This document shows, piece after piece, positions 5,989-13,007 of a stretch of DNA of 24,514 nt; position 1 is the stretch's first letter; every line of letters starts with the position of its first letter. This DNA comes from a virus. The position numbers and the translations under genes were made by a program. The notes under the pieces are model-generated. The model was not told where the DNA came from, did no database searches, and saw nothing but the letters and a program-made list of their open reading frames with translations. The stretch is taken from positions 1 through 24,514 of the IMG/VR virus record IMGVR_UViG_3300045107_000167. One strand, given 5' to 3'.

Positions 5989-7382
5989 ACGACGCGCAAG
6001 GCAGCGGCACCGGCCAGATGCCCTTCCACCTCTGGCCGGCACAGACCCACGTCATGTGGTCGCTGATGCTCCACCGACTGGCGATCATCCTCAAAGCCCG
6101 ACAGCTCGGCATCAGCTGGCTCTGCTGCTCCTATGCGCTGTGGCTGTGCCTGTTCCATCCCGGCAAGGTCGTCCTACTCTTCTCGAAAGGGCAGACCGAG
6201 GCGAACGAGCTCCTTCGGCGCATCAAGGTTCTCTACCAGCGGCTCCCCGACTGGATGCGCGACACTCTGCCCTCGCTCACCAAGGACAACACCAGCGAGG
6301 TCGGCTGGGCCAACGGTAGCCGCATCCAGAGCCTACCGGCCACGCAGAGCGCCGGACGTTCGCTGACCGCTTCGCTGGTCGTCATGGACGAAGCCGCGTT
6401 CCTCCAGTGGGCCGACGCGCTATACACCGCGGTCAAGCCCACAATCGATGGCGGAGGGCAGCTGATAATCCTCTCGACAGCGAACGGGATTGGCAACCTG
6501 TTCCACCAGCTGTGGCTGAACGCCGTCGCCGGCCGGAACGACTTCAAGACGCTGTTCCTACCCTGGTGGGCACGCCCCGGCCGCGATCATGCCTGGTACC
6601 AGCGGCAACTCGCCGAATACACCGACCCTCGGATGGTCAAGCAGGAGTACCCTGCATCAGCCACCGAGGCGTTCCTGGTGTCGGGCCGGACGAGGTTTCA
6701 GCAGGAATGGGTCGAACGCCAGCAGGCAGCGCCGCTCCTTCCCCTCCCTGTCGATCTAAAAGCCATCCCCAATCTCCGCCTCTATAAGCTGCCTGAGCCC
6801 GGACGCCGCTATGTGCTTGGCGCCGATGTGGCAGAGGGCACGATCGCCGGCGACTACTCAGCTGGTGTGCTGATTGACGCTGAGACCTGGGAAGAGATGG
6901 CCTGCCTGGTCGGCCACTGGGAGCCGGACGAATACGCCGGCTACCTGCACACGCTGGCCGACTTCTACCATGCCGAGCTTGCCCCCGAGCGCAACAACCA
7001 CGGCCATGCGGTCCTCACGACCCTGAAGGCGCTGGGATGTCGACGGGTCGCCGAAGGGGCGGATGGCAAGCTCGGCTGGCTCACGAACGCGCAGACCAAG
7101 CCGCAGGCGATCGACCTTCTGGCGACTGCGCTGCGCGACGGGCTCTGCCAGGTCCGCACCCAGTCGGCGATCGATGAACTGCTGATCTACCGGATCGATG
7201 ACAAGGGCAATACTAATGCGCCGATCGGGTACCACGATGACCTGGTGATGTCGTGGGCGATTGCACTCAGCGTTGCCCGCCGACCGTCAAGCATCAAGGC
7301 GGAAGTGACCAAGAACCCCTTCTACAGCGGCAAGCGCACGACACGCCCGAGCGCCTGGGACGCATTCAAGGAACGCCGATGA
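5901..7382 (+). CDS. terL: Terminase large subunit (ATPase and nuclease)
   Basis: A 493-residue DNA-packaging motor. The ATPase half shows a degenerate Walker A (KARQLGISW, 65-73), Walker B with catalytic Glu (LVVMDEAAF, 159-167) and coupling motif (ILSTANG, 190-196). The RNase H-like nuclease half shows GADVAEG (D309), ERNNHG (363-368) and YHDDLVMSWA (acidic pair at 446-447). All key residues are present and the length is normal, so it is likely functional. CAGGAG (5887-5892) eight bases before the ATG supports this start despite the overlap with terS. Its TGA overlaps the portal ATG by four bases. Confidence 0.95.
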   Translation: MARDDGSLAVELAKCAADAAYFTHGYGVIDDAQGSGTGQMPFHLWPAQTHVMWSLMLHRLAIILKARQLGISWLCCSYALWLCLFHPGKVVLLFSKGQTEANELLRRIKVLYQRLPDWMRDTLPSLTKDNTSEVGWANGSRIQSLPATQSAGRSLTASLVVMDEAAFLQWADALYTAVKPTIDGGGQLIILSTANGIGNLFHQLWLNAVAGRNDFKTLFLPWWARPGRDHAWYQRQLAEYTDPRMVKQEYPASATEAFLVSGRTRFQQEWVERQQAAPLLPLPVDLKAIPNLRLYKLPEPGRRYVLGADVAEGTIAGDYSAGVLIDAETWEEMACLVGHWEPDEYAGYLHTLADFYHAELAPERNNHGHAVLTTLKALGCRRVAEGADGKLGWLTNAQTKPQAIDLLATALRDGLCQVRTQSAIDELLIYRIDDKGNTNAPIGYHDDLVMSWAIALSVARRPSSIKAEVTKNPFYSGKRTTRPSAWDAFKERR

Positions 7383-8758
7383 ACATCACTGCGCAGCTCT
7401 GGCGCGACCGACAGGATGCCGAGCGGGACGCCCGACTGGCACGGATCAAGCGCGCCGTCGACTACTACGAGGGCCGCCATACCCCGCAGCTCGATACCGA
7501 GGACGGCGACTACAACGACAACGTGATCGTCAATCTCGCCCGACCGATCGTTGATCGCGGCGTGGCGTTCCTCTTCGGCAAAGAGCTGACCTGGCAGATC
7601 GATGAGACCGTCACCGGCGACACCAAGCTCGAAACCTTCCTGAAGCGGGTCTGGAAGGCGAACAAGAAGATGGTGCTGCTGCAGGAGGTCGCGCAGAACG
7701 GCGCGTTGTCCGGCATGGCCTTCGTCAAGATCGACCCACAGCCGGACAGCACCTACCGCCTGATTAACCTCGATCCGGCGACCGTCACGGTCTCCCATAG
7801 CCCCCAGGATATCGAGGACGTGTGGCGCTACCGAATCGAGTACACCGCCGCCGACGAGAACGGGCGCGAGGTTCACTACCGGCAGGACACCGAGCGACTA
7901 GACCCCAAGAATCGGCAGAGCCACTGGGTTATCCGCAGTTATGAGGCTAGCGGTGCCGGCGCACGCTACGTCAAGGTCGGCGATGACGTCGCCTGGAAGT
8001 ATCCGTGGCCACCGATCGCGCACTGCAAGAACCTGCCGGCCGCGAACCAGGTCTGGGGCTACGCCGATCTTGACGACACTGCGCTTCACGACGCACTCAA
8101 CCTGATCGCCTCAGCCATGCGCCGCACACTGCGGCTTCACGCGCACCCGCAGACGATCATCTTCGGCGCAGCGGCCGATGGTCTGGAGCGCGGCCCAGCC
8201 AATATGTGGGCCTTCCCCGATGCTCCCGACGCGCGGGCCGAGAACCTGGAGATGCAGAGCGATCTGGCAGCTGCCAAAGAGTTTTATCTGACGCTGCGCA
8301 ACGCGATCTACACCACCGCACGGATGCCCGATATGGCAGCGATCCAGGACAAGCTCGGCAACATGACCAACTTCGGGCTGCGAGTGCTGTTTGCCGATCT
8401 GCTGCAGAAGAACGAGCTCAAGCGACTGCTCTACGGCGACCTGGTTGAGACCCTGTGTAAGCGCCTCGCTGAGTTGGGCGGCTTTGGAACAGACATCGAC
8501 CTCGCGCTGACATGGCAGGACCCGCTGCCGGTCAATACGCTAGAGAAGGCCAACGAGGTCACGGTCAAGCAGAAGACCGGTCTAGCCTCGGATGAGACGC
8601 TGACTGGCGAACTTGGTTACACCTACCAGGATGAGCAGATCCGGCGTACTGCCGAAGGGCATCCCAAGGCGCCGGCCGCATCGAGCAACGCAGACGCACA
8701 CCCGGTGTCCGTTAACGGACAACCCCCTGTTGATCATGCTGGCCAGGCGCCAGCATAA
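7379..8758 (+). CDS. Portal protein, SPP1 gp6-like
   Basis: A 459-residue protein forming the dodecameric vertex through which DNA is packaged and to which the neck attaches. RIKRAVDYYEGRHTPQL, then NVIVNLARPIVDRGVAFLFGKEL, is the N-terminal signature of the SPP1-type portal family, and NMTNFGLRVLFADLLQKNELKR matches its C-terminal helical part. The ATG at 7379 is chosen because it forms an ATGA overlap with the terL stop and AAGGA precedes it by six bases; the frame stays open upstream, but that part is terL shadow. The last ~20 codons include an in-frame copy of the TGTCCGTTAACGGACA palindrome, read as VSVNGQ, in a disordered tail. Confidence 0.9.
   Translation: MNITAQLWRDRQDAERDARLARIKRAVDYYEGRHTPQLDTEDGDYNDNVIVNLARPIVDRGVAFLFGKELTWQIDETVTGDTKLETFLKRVWKANKKMVLLQEVAQNGALSGMAFVKIDPQPDSTYRLINLDPATVTVSHSPQDIEDVWRYRIEYTAADENGREVHYRQDTERLDPKNRQSHWVIRSYEASGAGARYVKVGDDVAWKYPWPPIAHCKNLPAANQVWGYADLDDTALHDALNLIASAMRRTLRLHAHPQTIIFGAAADGLERGPANMWAFPDAPDARAENLEMQSDLAAAKEFYLTLRNAIYTTARMPDMAAIQDKLGNMTNFGLRVLFADLLQKNELKRLLYGDLVETLCKRLAELGGFGTDIDLALTWQDPLPVNTLEKANEVTVKQKTGLASDETLTGELGYTYQDEQIRRTAEGHPKAPAASSNADAHPVSVNGQPPVDHAGQAPA
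8706..8721. repeat. Palindromic repeat TGTCCGTTAACGGACA, copy within the portal 3' end
   Basis: Perfect 16-bp palindrome identical to the copies at 22210-22225 and 22232-22247. It lies in-frame in the last codons of the portal gene. Confidence 0.9.
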
Positions 8759-8767
8759 GGAGCACCA

Positions 8768-9253
8768 ATGGACCCGAACGATACTGAGGTTGCCTCCCAG
8801 GTGGAGGCGCCCCAGGCCGACGCGCCCCAGGCGGGCGAGCCGGACACCACCGAGATCTCCCGCCTGCAGAAAGAGATTGCCGACCTCCGTAAGGAGAACG
8901 CGAAGCACCGGACGGCTAACAAAGAGGCCGAGCGCCGAGCTGCAGAGGAGACGGGACAGTTCAAGACCCTGTATGAGCAGAGCACTGCGGAGCTAGAACA
9001 GCTGCGCGGCGAGATCGCCAGGCGCGATCGTGAGACCCTGCTCACTAAGGTTGCCAGCAAGCATGGTCTGCCCGACGATCTGCGGCCGTTCATCACGGCT
9101 ACGGATGAGGCCGGCATGGAGGAGCAAGCCAAGACCCTGGCGAAGCGTATCGCTCCTGCCCCGCCTTCCACCGGTGCGACCAACCCCGGACGCGGCACCG
9201 ATGCGCCGCGTTCAGCGCCGAAGCACCGCGGCATTCGCGGCATCGGCGACTAA
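8768..9253 (+). CDS. Capsid scaffolding protein
   Basis: A 161-residue protein between portal and major capsid, the usual scaffold position in SPP1-like phages. Residues 28-90 (ISRLQKEIADLRKENAKHRTANKEAERRAAEE...) are a strong predicted coiled coil; the N-terminus is acidic and Pro/Ala-rich, and the tail ends in a basic PKHRGIRGIGD that may bind capsid. This resembles DUF4355/gp20-type scaffolds. AAGGAG lies seven bases before the ATG. No separate prohead protease gene is seen, so scaffold release without proteolysis is likely. Confidence 0.85.
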   Translation: MDPNDTEVASQVEAPQADAPQAGEPDTTEISRLQKEIADLRKENAKHRTANKEAERRAAEETGQFKTLYEQSTAELEQLRGEIARRDRETLLTKVASKHGLPDDLRPFITATDEAGMEEQAKTLAKRIAPAPPSTGATNPGRGTDAPRSAPKHRGIRGIGD

Positions 9254-9284
9254 CCGAAGCACACACTGAGGAGTTTTCTCTACC

Positions 9285-10184
9285 ATGGCCAACAATCTCG
9301 CCGCTTTCAACGCCCAGGCGTGGTCGAAGCGCCTGCTCAAGAACCTCGACCAGATCAATATCATGCTGCCGCTGGTCAACACTGACTACGAGGGTGAGCT
9401 GCAGGGCGTCGGCGACACCGTTCAGGTCCGCACGCTGGGCTCGATCTCGGGCGGCGCCTACTCCGGGTCGATCAGCTACCAGGACCTGGCGCCGGTGAAG
9501 GAGCCCTTTACCGTCTCGGACACCTGGTACTTCGCCTTCAAGGTCTCGGATATCGAGAAGGCGCAGACCGACATCGACGTGATGGACAGCTACACTCAGC
9601 GCGCTGCGATCGCGATGAGCAACGAGGTCGAGCGGAAGCTGCTGAGCCGCTACACGTCGACGCTGACCGCGAACCGCATCACCGGCGCGTCCGGCGCGGC
9701 GATTGCGCTCGACTCGGGCACGACCGCGCTGCAGGGCATCTACCCGGTCTTCGTGGAGGCGCGTGCCCGCCTGTCGAAGCAGAACGTGCCGGCGCAGGGC
9801 CGCTGGTTCGTAGTCGACCCTGACACCACCAGCCTCCTGCTGAACGACACCGCGCACTTCATCAAGGCCACCGACCTCGGTGACGCGATGGTGCGGAACG
9901 GCAATCTGGCCGGCGCTGAGGCGCTGCTGGGGAGCCCCGGCTTCATTGGCCGCTGCGCTGGGTTCGACGTGTACGAGTGCAACCACATCCCGACCAGCGG
10001 CGGCGCGAAGTACCTCCAGTACGGCACGCGCCTGGCGATCTCCTACGCCGCGCAGATTGTCGAGATGGAGGCCATCCGGCTGCAGGACAGCTTCGACACC
10101 GCTGTCCGCGGTCTACTGCTGCACGACAGCGTGGTATTCGCAGAGGCCAGCAAGGCGTACGGCTACGTCAAGGCTGCGGCTTAG
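9285..10184 (+). CDS. Major capsid protein (HK97 fold)
   Basis: A 299-residue protein. The order TerL-portal-scaffold-this gene, the N-terminal NTDYEGELQGVGDTVQVRTL strand motif, a long spine-helix region (SYTQRAAIAMSNEVERKLLSRY, about 100-121) and the C-terminal region GLLLHDSVVFAE match HK97-fold coat proteins of the P22/phi29-like no-protease group. A GAGGAG-type site precedes the ATG at a rather long spacing of about eleven bases. Codon use is strongly biased to G/C-ending codons, as expected for the most expressed phage gene. A hairpin directly follows the stop. Confidence 0.9.
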   Translation: MANNLAAFNAQAWSKRLLKNLDQINIMLPLVNTDYEGELQGVGDTVQVRTLGSISGGAYSGSISYQDLAPVKEPFTVSDTWYFAFKVSDIEKAQTDIDVMDSYTQRAAIAMSNEVERKLLSRYTSTLTANRITGASGAAIALDSGTTALQGIYPVFVEARARLSKQNVPAQGRWFVVDPDTTSLLLNDTAHFIKATDLGDAMVRNGNLAGAEALLGSPGFIGRCAGFDVYECNHIPTSGGAKYLQYGTRLAISYAAQIVEMEAIRLQDSFDTAVRGLLLHDSVVFAEASKAYGYVKAAA

Positions 10185-10186
10185 GA

Positions 10187-10202
10187 TGTCCATTCACGGA
10201 CA
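10187..10202. repeat. Degenerate copy of the TGTCCG palindrome (14 of 16)
   Basis: TGTCCATTCACGGACA differs from TGTCCGTTAACGGACA at two positions and begins two bases after the major capsid stop. Its right half is also the left arm of the 10196-10229 hairpin. Confidence 0.6.
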
Positions 10203-10229
10203 GACCTCGTTTCGGCGGGGTCTGTCCGT
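10196..10229 (+). terminator. Hairpin after the major capsid gene (partial terminator or 3' stabiliser)
   Basis: ACGGACAGACC (10196-10206) pairs perfectly with GGTCTGTCCGT (10219-10229), 11 bp with a 12-nt loop, followed by TTCC. It could terminate part of the transcription or protect the upstream mRNA end, raising capsid protein over downstream products. The left arm is shared with the palindrome, so two mutually exclusive pairings exist. Confidence 0.55.
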
Positions 10230-10246
10230 TTCCACAGGAGGTAGAG

Positions 10247-10816
10247 GTGGACATCCGGGACACTATGACCGATCTGATCGGCCGAGTCGCGGCGCTGGTG
10301 AACAACGATCCGCTGCTCCCTGCCGAAACCATCCAGAACATGCTGGACAGCCACGCTCGCGAGCTGGTGCAGGTGCCGCTCACACCCACGCCGCCTTTCT
10401 ACCGGAAGCACACCAGCCCCTACGGCAATCTGGAAACAGGCGCGATCGTGTATGTCGGGTACAACCAGCAGCTCACGGTCGATACCGACTACACGATCGA
10501 CTTGCTCAGAGGCATCGTCACCACACCAGCGGCCGAGTATCGTCGGCTATTCCTGCAAGGCACCGCCTACGACGTCTACGGGGCGGCGGCGGACCTCTGG
10601 ATGGTAATCGCCGCGCGATCGGTTGAGAAGGTGGATGTCCAGAGCGGCAAGACCAGCTTATCGCGCTCGCAGGAGTATGAGCACGCGCTGAACATGTCCA
10701 AGCGCTACCGTGCGCTGGCATGGGGAGTAACCACCAAAGCGCTCCGCTCGGACACCACTGGCCGCGGCACAACCCCTGAGCAGGTGCTACAGGACTTCAA
10801 GAGGAACCACCAATGA
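10247..10816 (+). CDS. Head-tail connector (adaptor-position) protein
   Basis: A 189-residue protein starting at GTG 10247, preceded by AGGAGG (10236-10241) at five bases; the frame stays open far upstream through the capsid gene, but that part is shadow. An internal ATG at 10265 is a weaker alternative. The helical N- and C-termini and a YVGYNQQLTVDTDYTIDLLRGIVTTPAA beta segment fit the gp15/gp6-type head-completion adaptors found directly after the capsid gene. Assignment rests mainly on position; I cannot name a specific family. Confidence 0.65.
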   Translation: MDIRDTMTDLIGRVAALVNNDPLLPAETIQNMLDSHARELVQVPLTPTPPFYRKHTSPYGNLETGAIVYVGYNQQLTVDTDYTIDLLRGIVTTPAAEYRRLFLQGTAYDVYGAAADLWMVIAARSVEKVDVQSGKTSLSRSQEYEHALNMSKRYRALAWGVTTKALRSDTTGRGTTPEQVLQDFKRNHQ

Positions 10817-11181
10817 GCATCGCAGACGAGATTGCTGCCGCGATGGCAGATCTCCAGGCGGCTGCTCAGGAGTTCATGCGCGACGCCTGTACCATCTCCG
10901 CTCGCACCGACACCACCGTCAACGGCGTCACCAAGCCGATTTACGGTGCGCCAATCACAACGGCGTGCCAGTGGATCGCCGATGAGAACGGCGTGGAGCT
11001 GGTCGACGGCACGCTACGGCTGGTCTCTGAGGCCCGCGCGACGGTGCTGCTGCCGCGTGGAATCGCGGTCACTGCGCGCGACCTGGTGACGTTTGGGGGC
11101 CGGAAGTGGGATGTGCTGATCGCCTCTCCTGTCGATCATCTCACAGCATACCAAACCATCCGCGTCAAGGAGACGAAATGA
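10813..11181 (+). CDS. Head-closure/stopper protein
   Basis: A 122-residue, beta-rich protein. The pattern ACTISARTDTTVNGVTKPIYG...RDLVTFGGRKWDVLIASPVDHLTAYQTIRVKE resembles SPP1 gp16-like stoppers (head-tail joining proteins), where 'tpvD...yq.i.l' is the typical C-terminal strand. ATGA overlap with the preceding gene and AGAGGAA upstream support the start. Confidence 0.7.
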   Translation: MSIADEIAAAMADLQAAAQEFMRDACTISARTDTTVNGVTKPIYGAPITTACQWIADENGVELVDGTLRLVSEARATVLLPRGIAVTARDLVTFGGRKWDVLIASPVDHLTAYQTIRVKETK

Positions 11182-11507
11182 GCGTCCAAATCGAAACCGC
11201 CGGGCTCGATCGCCTCCTCAGCGGCGTGCTTGAGCAGGCACTGGACGATGGGGCGGAGGCCGGCGCGGCACACACGGTTGTGCTCGCCCGACAGTTGGTG
11301 CCAGTCGGCCCGGACGCCCCACACACGCGCGACACGATCGCGCAGCACAAGGTGAGCGAGGGCGTGCGCGAGATCGGCGCGGAAGAGGCGGCGATCGTTA
11401 TTGAGCTCGGCACCTCAACCATGCCGGCACGCCCCTTCCTGATGCCAGCGGCTCTGGACGATGGGACATTCCAGGCGTTCGCCGATGCGGTGAGAGACGC
11501 GCTGTGA
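11178..11507 (+). CDS. HK97 gp10-like neck/minor tail protein
   Basis: A 109-residue protein. RQLVPVGPDAPHTRDTIAQHKV, followed by an EEAAIVIELGTSTMPARPFLMPAALDD stretch, is the classic gp10 pattern ('aP..TG.Lr..i' then 'v..GT..mpArPFl.pA'). AAGGAG (11167-11172) precedes the ATG at five bases, and the start shares ATGA with the previous stop. It likely acts in head-tail connection or tail completion. Confidence 0.85.
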   Translation: MSVQIETAGLDRLLSGVLEQALDDGAEAGAAHTVVLARQLVPVGPDAPHTRDTIAQHKVSEGVREIGAEEAAIVIELGTSTMPARPFLMPAALDDGTFQAFADAVRDAL

Positions 11508-11908
11508 GCTACGACATCGCCTTTCAAGCGAGCGTCATCCCCACTATTCGGGCGCTCGTCAGCTCGGCACTCAGCACGCTCTTCAGCGGGCGCGTCTACT
11601 GGCAGCTGGCGCCCCAAGAAGCGCAGCTCCCTTACTGCGTCTTCCAGAGCCAGGACCGGGGCGGTCGGCGTGATGACGACATCGGCGCCAACGGCTGGGT
11701 CGGGCTGCTGACACTTCGTGTGCTGGACGACGACCAGGACGATGCCGATGCGCTACTCGCGCAGCTCCCGGCGCTTCTCCAAGAGCTGAGTGGCCTGGGG
11801 CGCACCTTCAGCCTCACCCCGGCGCAGCCGCTCGCCATCCCACCCGAGCAGTACCCCGATCGCTTCATCTATACGGCCGCGCTGATCGGCGAGGCCCATC
11901 TTTCGTAG
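11504..11908 (+). CDS. Tail terminator/completion protein (DUF3168-like)
   Basis: A 134-residue protein. A helix with VIPTIRALVSSALSTLFSGRVYWQLAPQEAQLPYCVFQ is typical of the tail-terminator fold (lambda gpU/SPP1 gp17 class), followed by a beta core with WVGLLTLRVLDDDQDDADALLAQLPALLQEL. It starts with GTG in a GTGA overlap with the previous stop. It should cap the tail tube and join it to the neck. Confidence 0.7.
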   Translation: MSYDIAFQASVIPTIRALVSSALSTLFSGRVYWQLAPQEAQLPYCVFQSQDRGGRRDDDIGANGWVGLLTLRVLDDDQDDADALLAQLPALLQELSGLGRTFSLTPAQPLAIPPEQYPDRFIYTAALIGEAHLS

Positions 11909-11917
11909 GAGTATCCC

Positions 11918-12316
11918 ATGCTACTTCAGGGTTTCCAGGGCACCGTGAAGGCGTCCGGCATCACCGTGGGCCGCGTCAAGAAGTGGTCCGGCGATGTGAG
12001 CATCAAAGAGCAGGAGGAGGGGCCATTCATCGGCGGCGACGGCACGACTGAGGTCGTGTCGACCTCCAAAATGATCAAGGGCAAGCTGGAGTGCATCGTG
12101 CCATCCGGCCGCGACCCTGGTCAGACGGTGATCATCAACCAGGCGCTGGCGCTGGGCACGCTAGCTCTTGAGCTGATTGAGGAGAACGGCTACACCGTCG
12201 AGGTGCCGACCGCCAAGATCAGCGGCTTCGCCTTCGACAACGACGGCGCCAGCTCGGTCAAGCTCAGCTTCGACTGGCGCAACTCCGGATCGTTCGACAT
12301 CACGCCGACTGCCTAG
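11918..12316 (+). CDS. Major tail tube protein
   Basis: A 132-residue, strongly beta protein. The motif of a short N-terminal segment, GRVKKWSGDVSIKEQEEGPFIGGDGTTEVV, and a C-terminal VKLSFDWRNSGSFDITPTA fit a tube-forming tail protein, and it is placed between the terminator and the chaperone genes. AGGAG lies six bases before the ATG. It is followed by a very stable hairpin, like the capsid gene. The function is inferred mostly from order and fold type. Confidence 0.75.
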   Translation: MLLQGFQGTVKASGITVGRVKKWSGDVSIKEQEEGPFIGGDGTTEVVSTSKMIKGKLECIVPSGRDPGQTVIINQALALGTLALELIEENGYTVEVPTAKISGFAFDNDGASSVKLSFDWRNSGSFDITPTA

Positions 12317-12326
12317 TCAGGCGCAC

Positions 12327-12354
12327 GCGCCGGCAGGAGCGATCCTGCCGGCGC
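12327..12354 (+). terminator. Stable hairpin after the tail tube gene
   Basis: GCGCCGGCAGG (12327-12337) pairs perfectly with CCTGCCGGCGC (12344-12354) around AGCGAT, all 11 pairs Watson-Crick. CCCCAC follows, so there is no U-tract and true intrinsic termination is unlikely. mRNA processing or 3'-end protection, favouring the tube gene over downstream genes, is a plausible role. Confidence 0.6.
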
Positions 12355-12370
12355 CCCCACACGAGGCCCC

Positions 12371-12775
12371 ATGATTAGCTACACGACCCAGCCAAACCCC
12401 TACCCCAACCCGCGCGACCTTCTGGCCGAAGACGATCATATCGAGATGGACATCTCCGTTGAAGGCTGGTCGCATACGCTCCGCATCCGCTCGCTGACCG
12501 TCCCGCAGCGTATGCGGATTAACACCGCGTCGGGCATCGGGTCCGATCGCGACTGGCTGAGCTTCCACGCGCTGACTCTGGCTGAGGGCGTGGTCTCACC
12601 GCGCCTGAACCCCACGATGGCCCGCGAGCTCGCCGAGAGCCACAACGGCGAGCTGATAGAGCAGCTCAGCGAGGCCATTTGGGGACTCGGCTCGCTCTTC
12701 AAGACCTACACCCAATACCGGAATGAACTGAAGGCGCTGAACGATGCCAAAGCACAGCTCCCCAGCGATCGTTGA
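12371..12775 (+). CDS. Tail assembly chaperone (gpG-position)
   Basis: A 134-residue protein between tail tube and tape measure, where the tail chaperone pair is found. A beta start (HIEMDISVEGWSHTLRIRSLTVPQRMRI) resembles chaperones that describe the tube or tape by 'T.P...r..i'; the rest is helical. It shares 32 bases with the next gene. The shift between their frames is +1 or -2, not the usual -1. Confidence 0.6.
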   Translation: MISYTTQPNPYPNPRDLLAEDDHIEMDISVEGWSHTLRIRSLTVPQRMRINTASGIGSDRDWLSFHALTLAEGVVSPRLNPTMARELAESHNGELIEQLSEAIWGLGSLFKTYTQYRNELKALNDAKAQLPSDR

Positions 12776-13001
12776 CCGTCGCGAACGCCTTGACCTCCTG
12801 AGCACGTTCCACCTGGCTGTCCAGCTCGCGCTGTTCCCCGAGCTCTCCCCTGCGCTCCACCTCCTGTCGATCGCCCAGCTTGAGACCGAGCTGGCCGCAC
12901 GCACGATGAAGCTACGAGCCGAGCGAGAGCTGATAGAGCAACAGATCGCCAGCCAGCGCGCCCGGTTGCACAACGACATTCTCCCTTTCCTGACGAAATG
13001 A
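12744..13001 (+). CDS. Second tail chaperone-position protein
   Basis: An 85-residue helical protein starting at ATG 12744 inside the previous gene; it may be translated independently (AAGG about ten bases upstream) or as a frameshift extension (gpGT-like). Its sequence is mostly amphipathic helix (LETELAARTMKLRAERELIEQQIASQ). It ends just before the tape measure. The family is not recognised. Confidence 0.55.
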   Translation: MPKHSSPAIVDRRERLDLLSTFHLAVQLALFPELSPALHLLSIAQLETELAARTMKLRAERELIEQQIASQRARLHNDILPFLTK

Positions 13002-13007
13002 GCCACC

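Noticed and set aside
7253-7378. Upstream extension of the portal frame
   Set aside because: It overlaps the 3' end of terL, while ATG 7379 has a Shine-Dalgarno and a 4-bp overlap with the terL stop.
9099-9986. Long open frame on the minus strand opposite the scaffold and major capsid genes
   Set aside because: High-G+C shadow of the capsid frame, with low-complexity Val/Arg-rich translation and no ribosome-binding site.
9977-10246. Upstream extension of the connector frame into the capsid gene
   Set aside because: Arg-rich shadow translation; GTG 10247 has AGGAGG at five bases.
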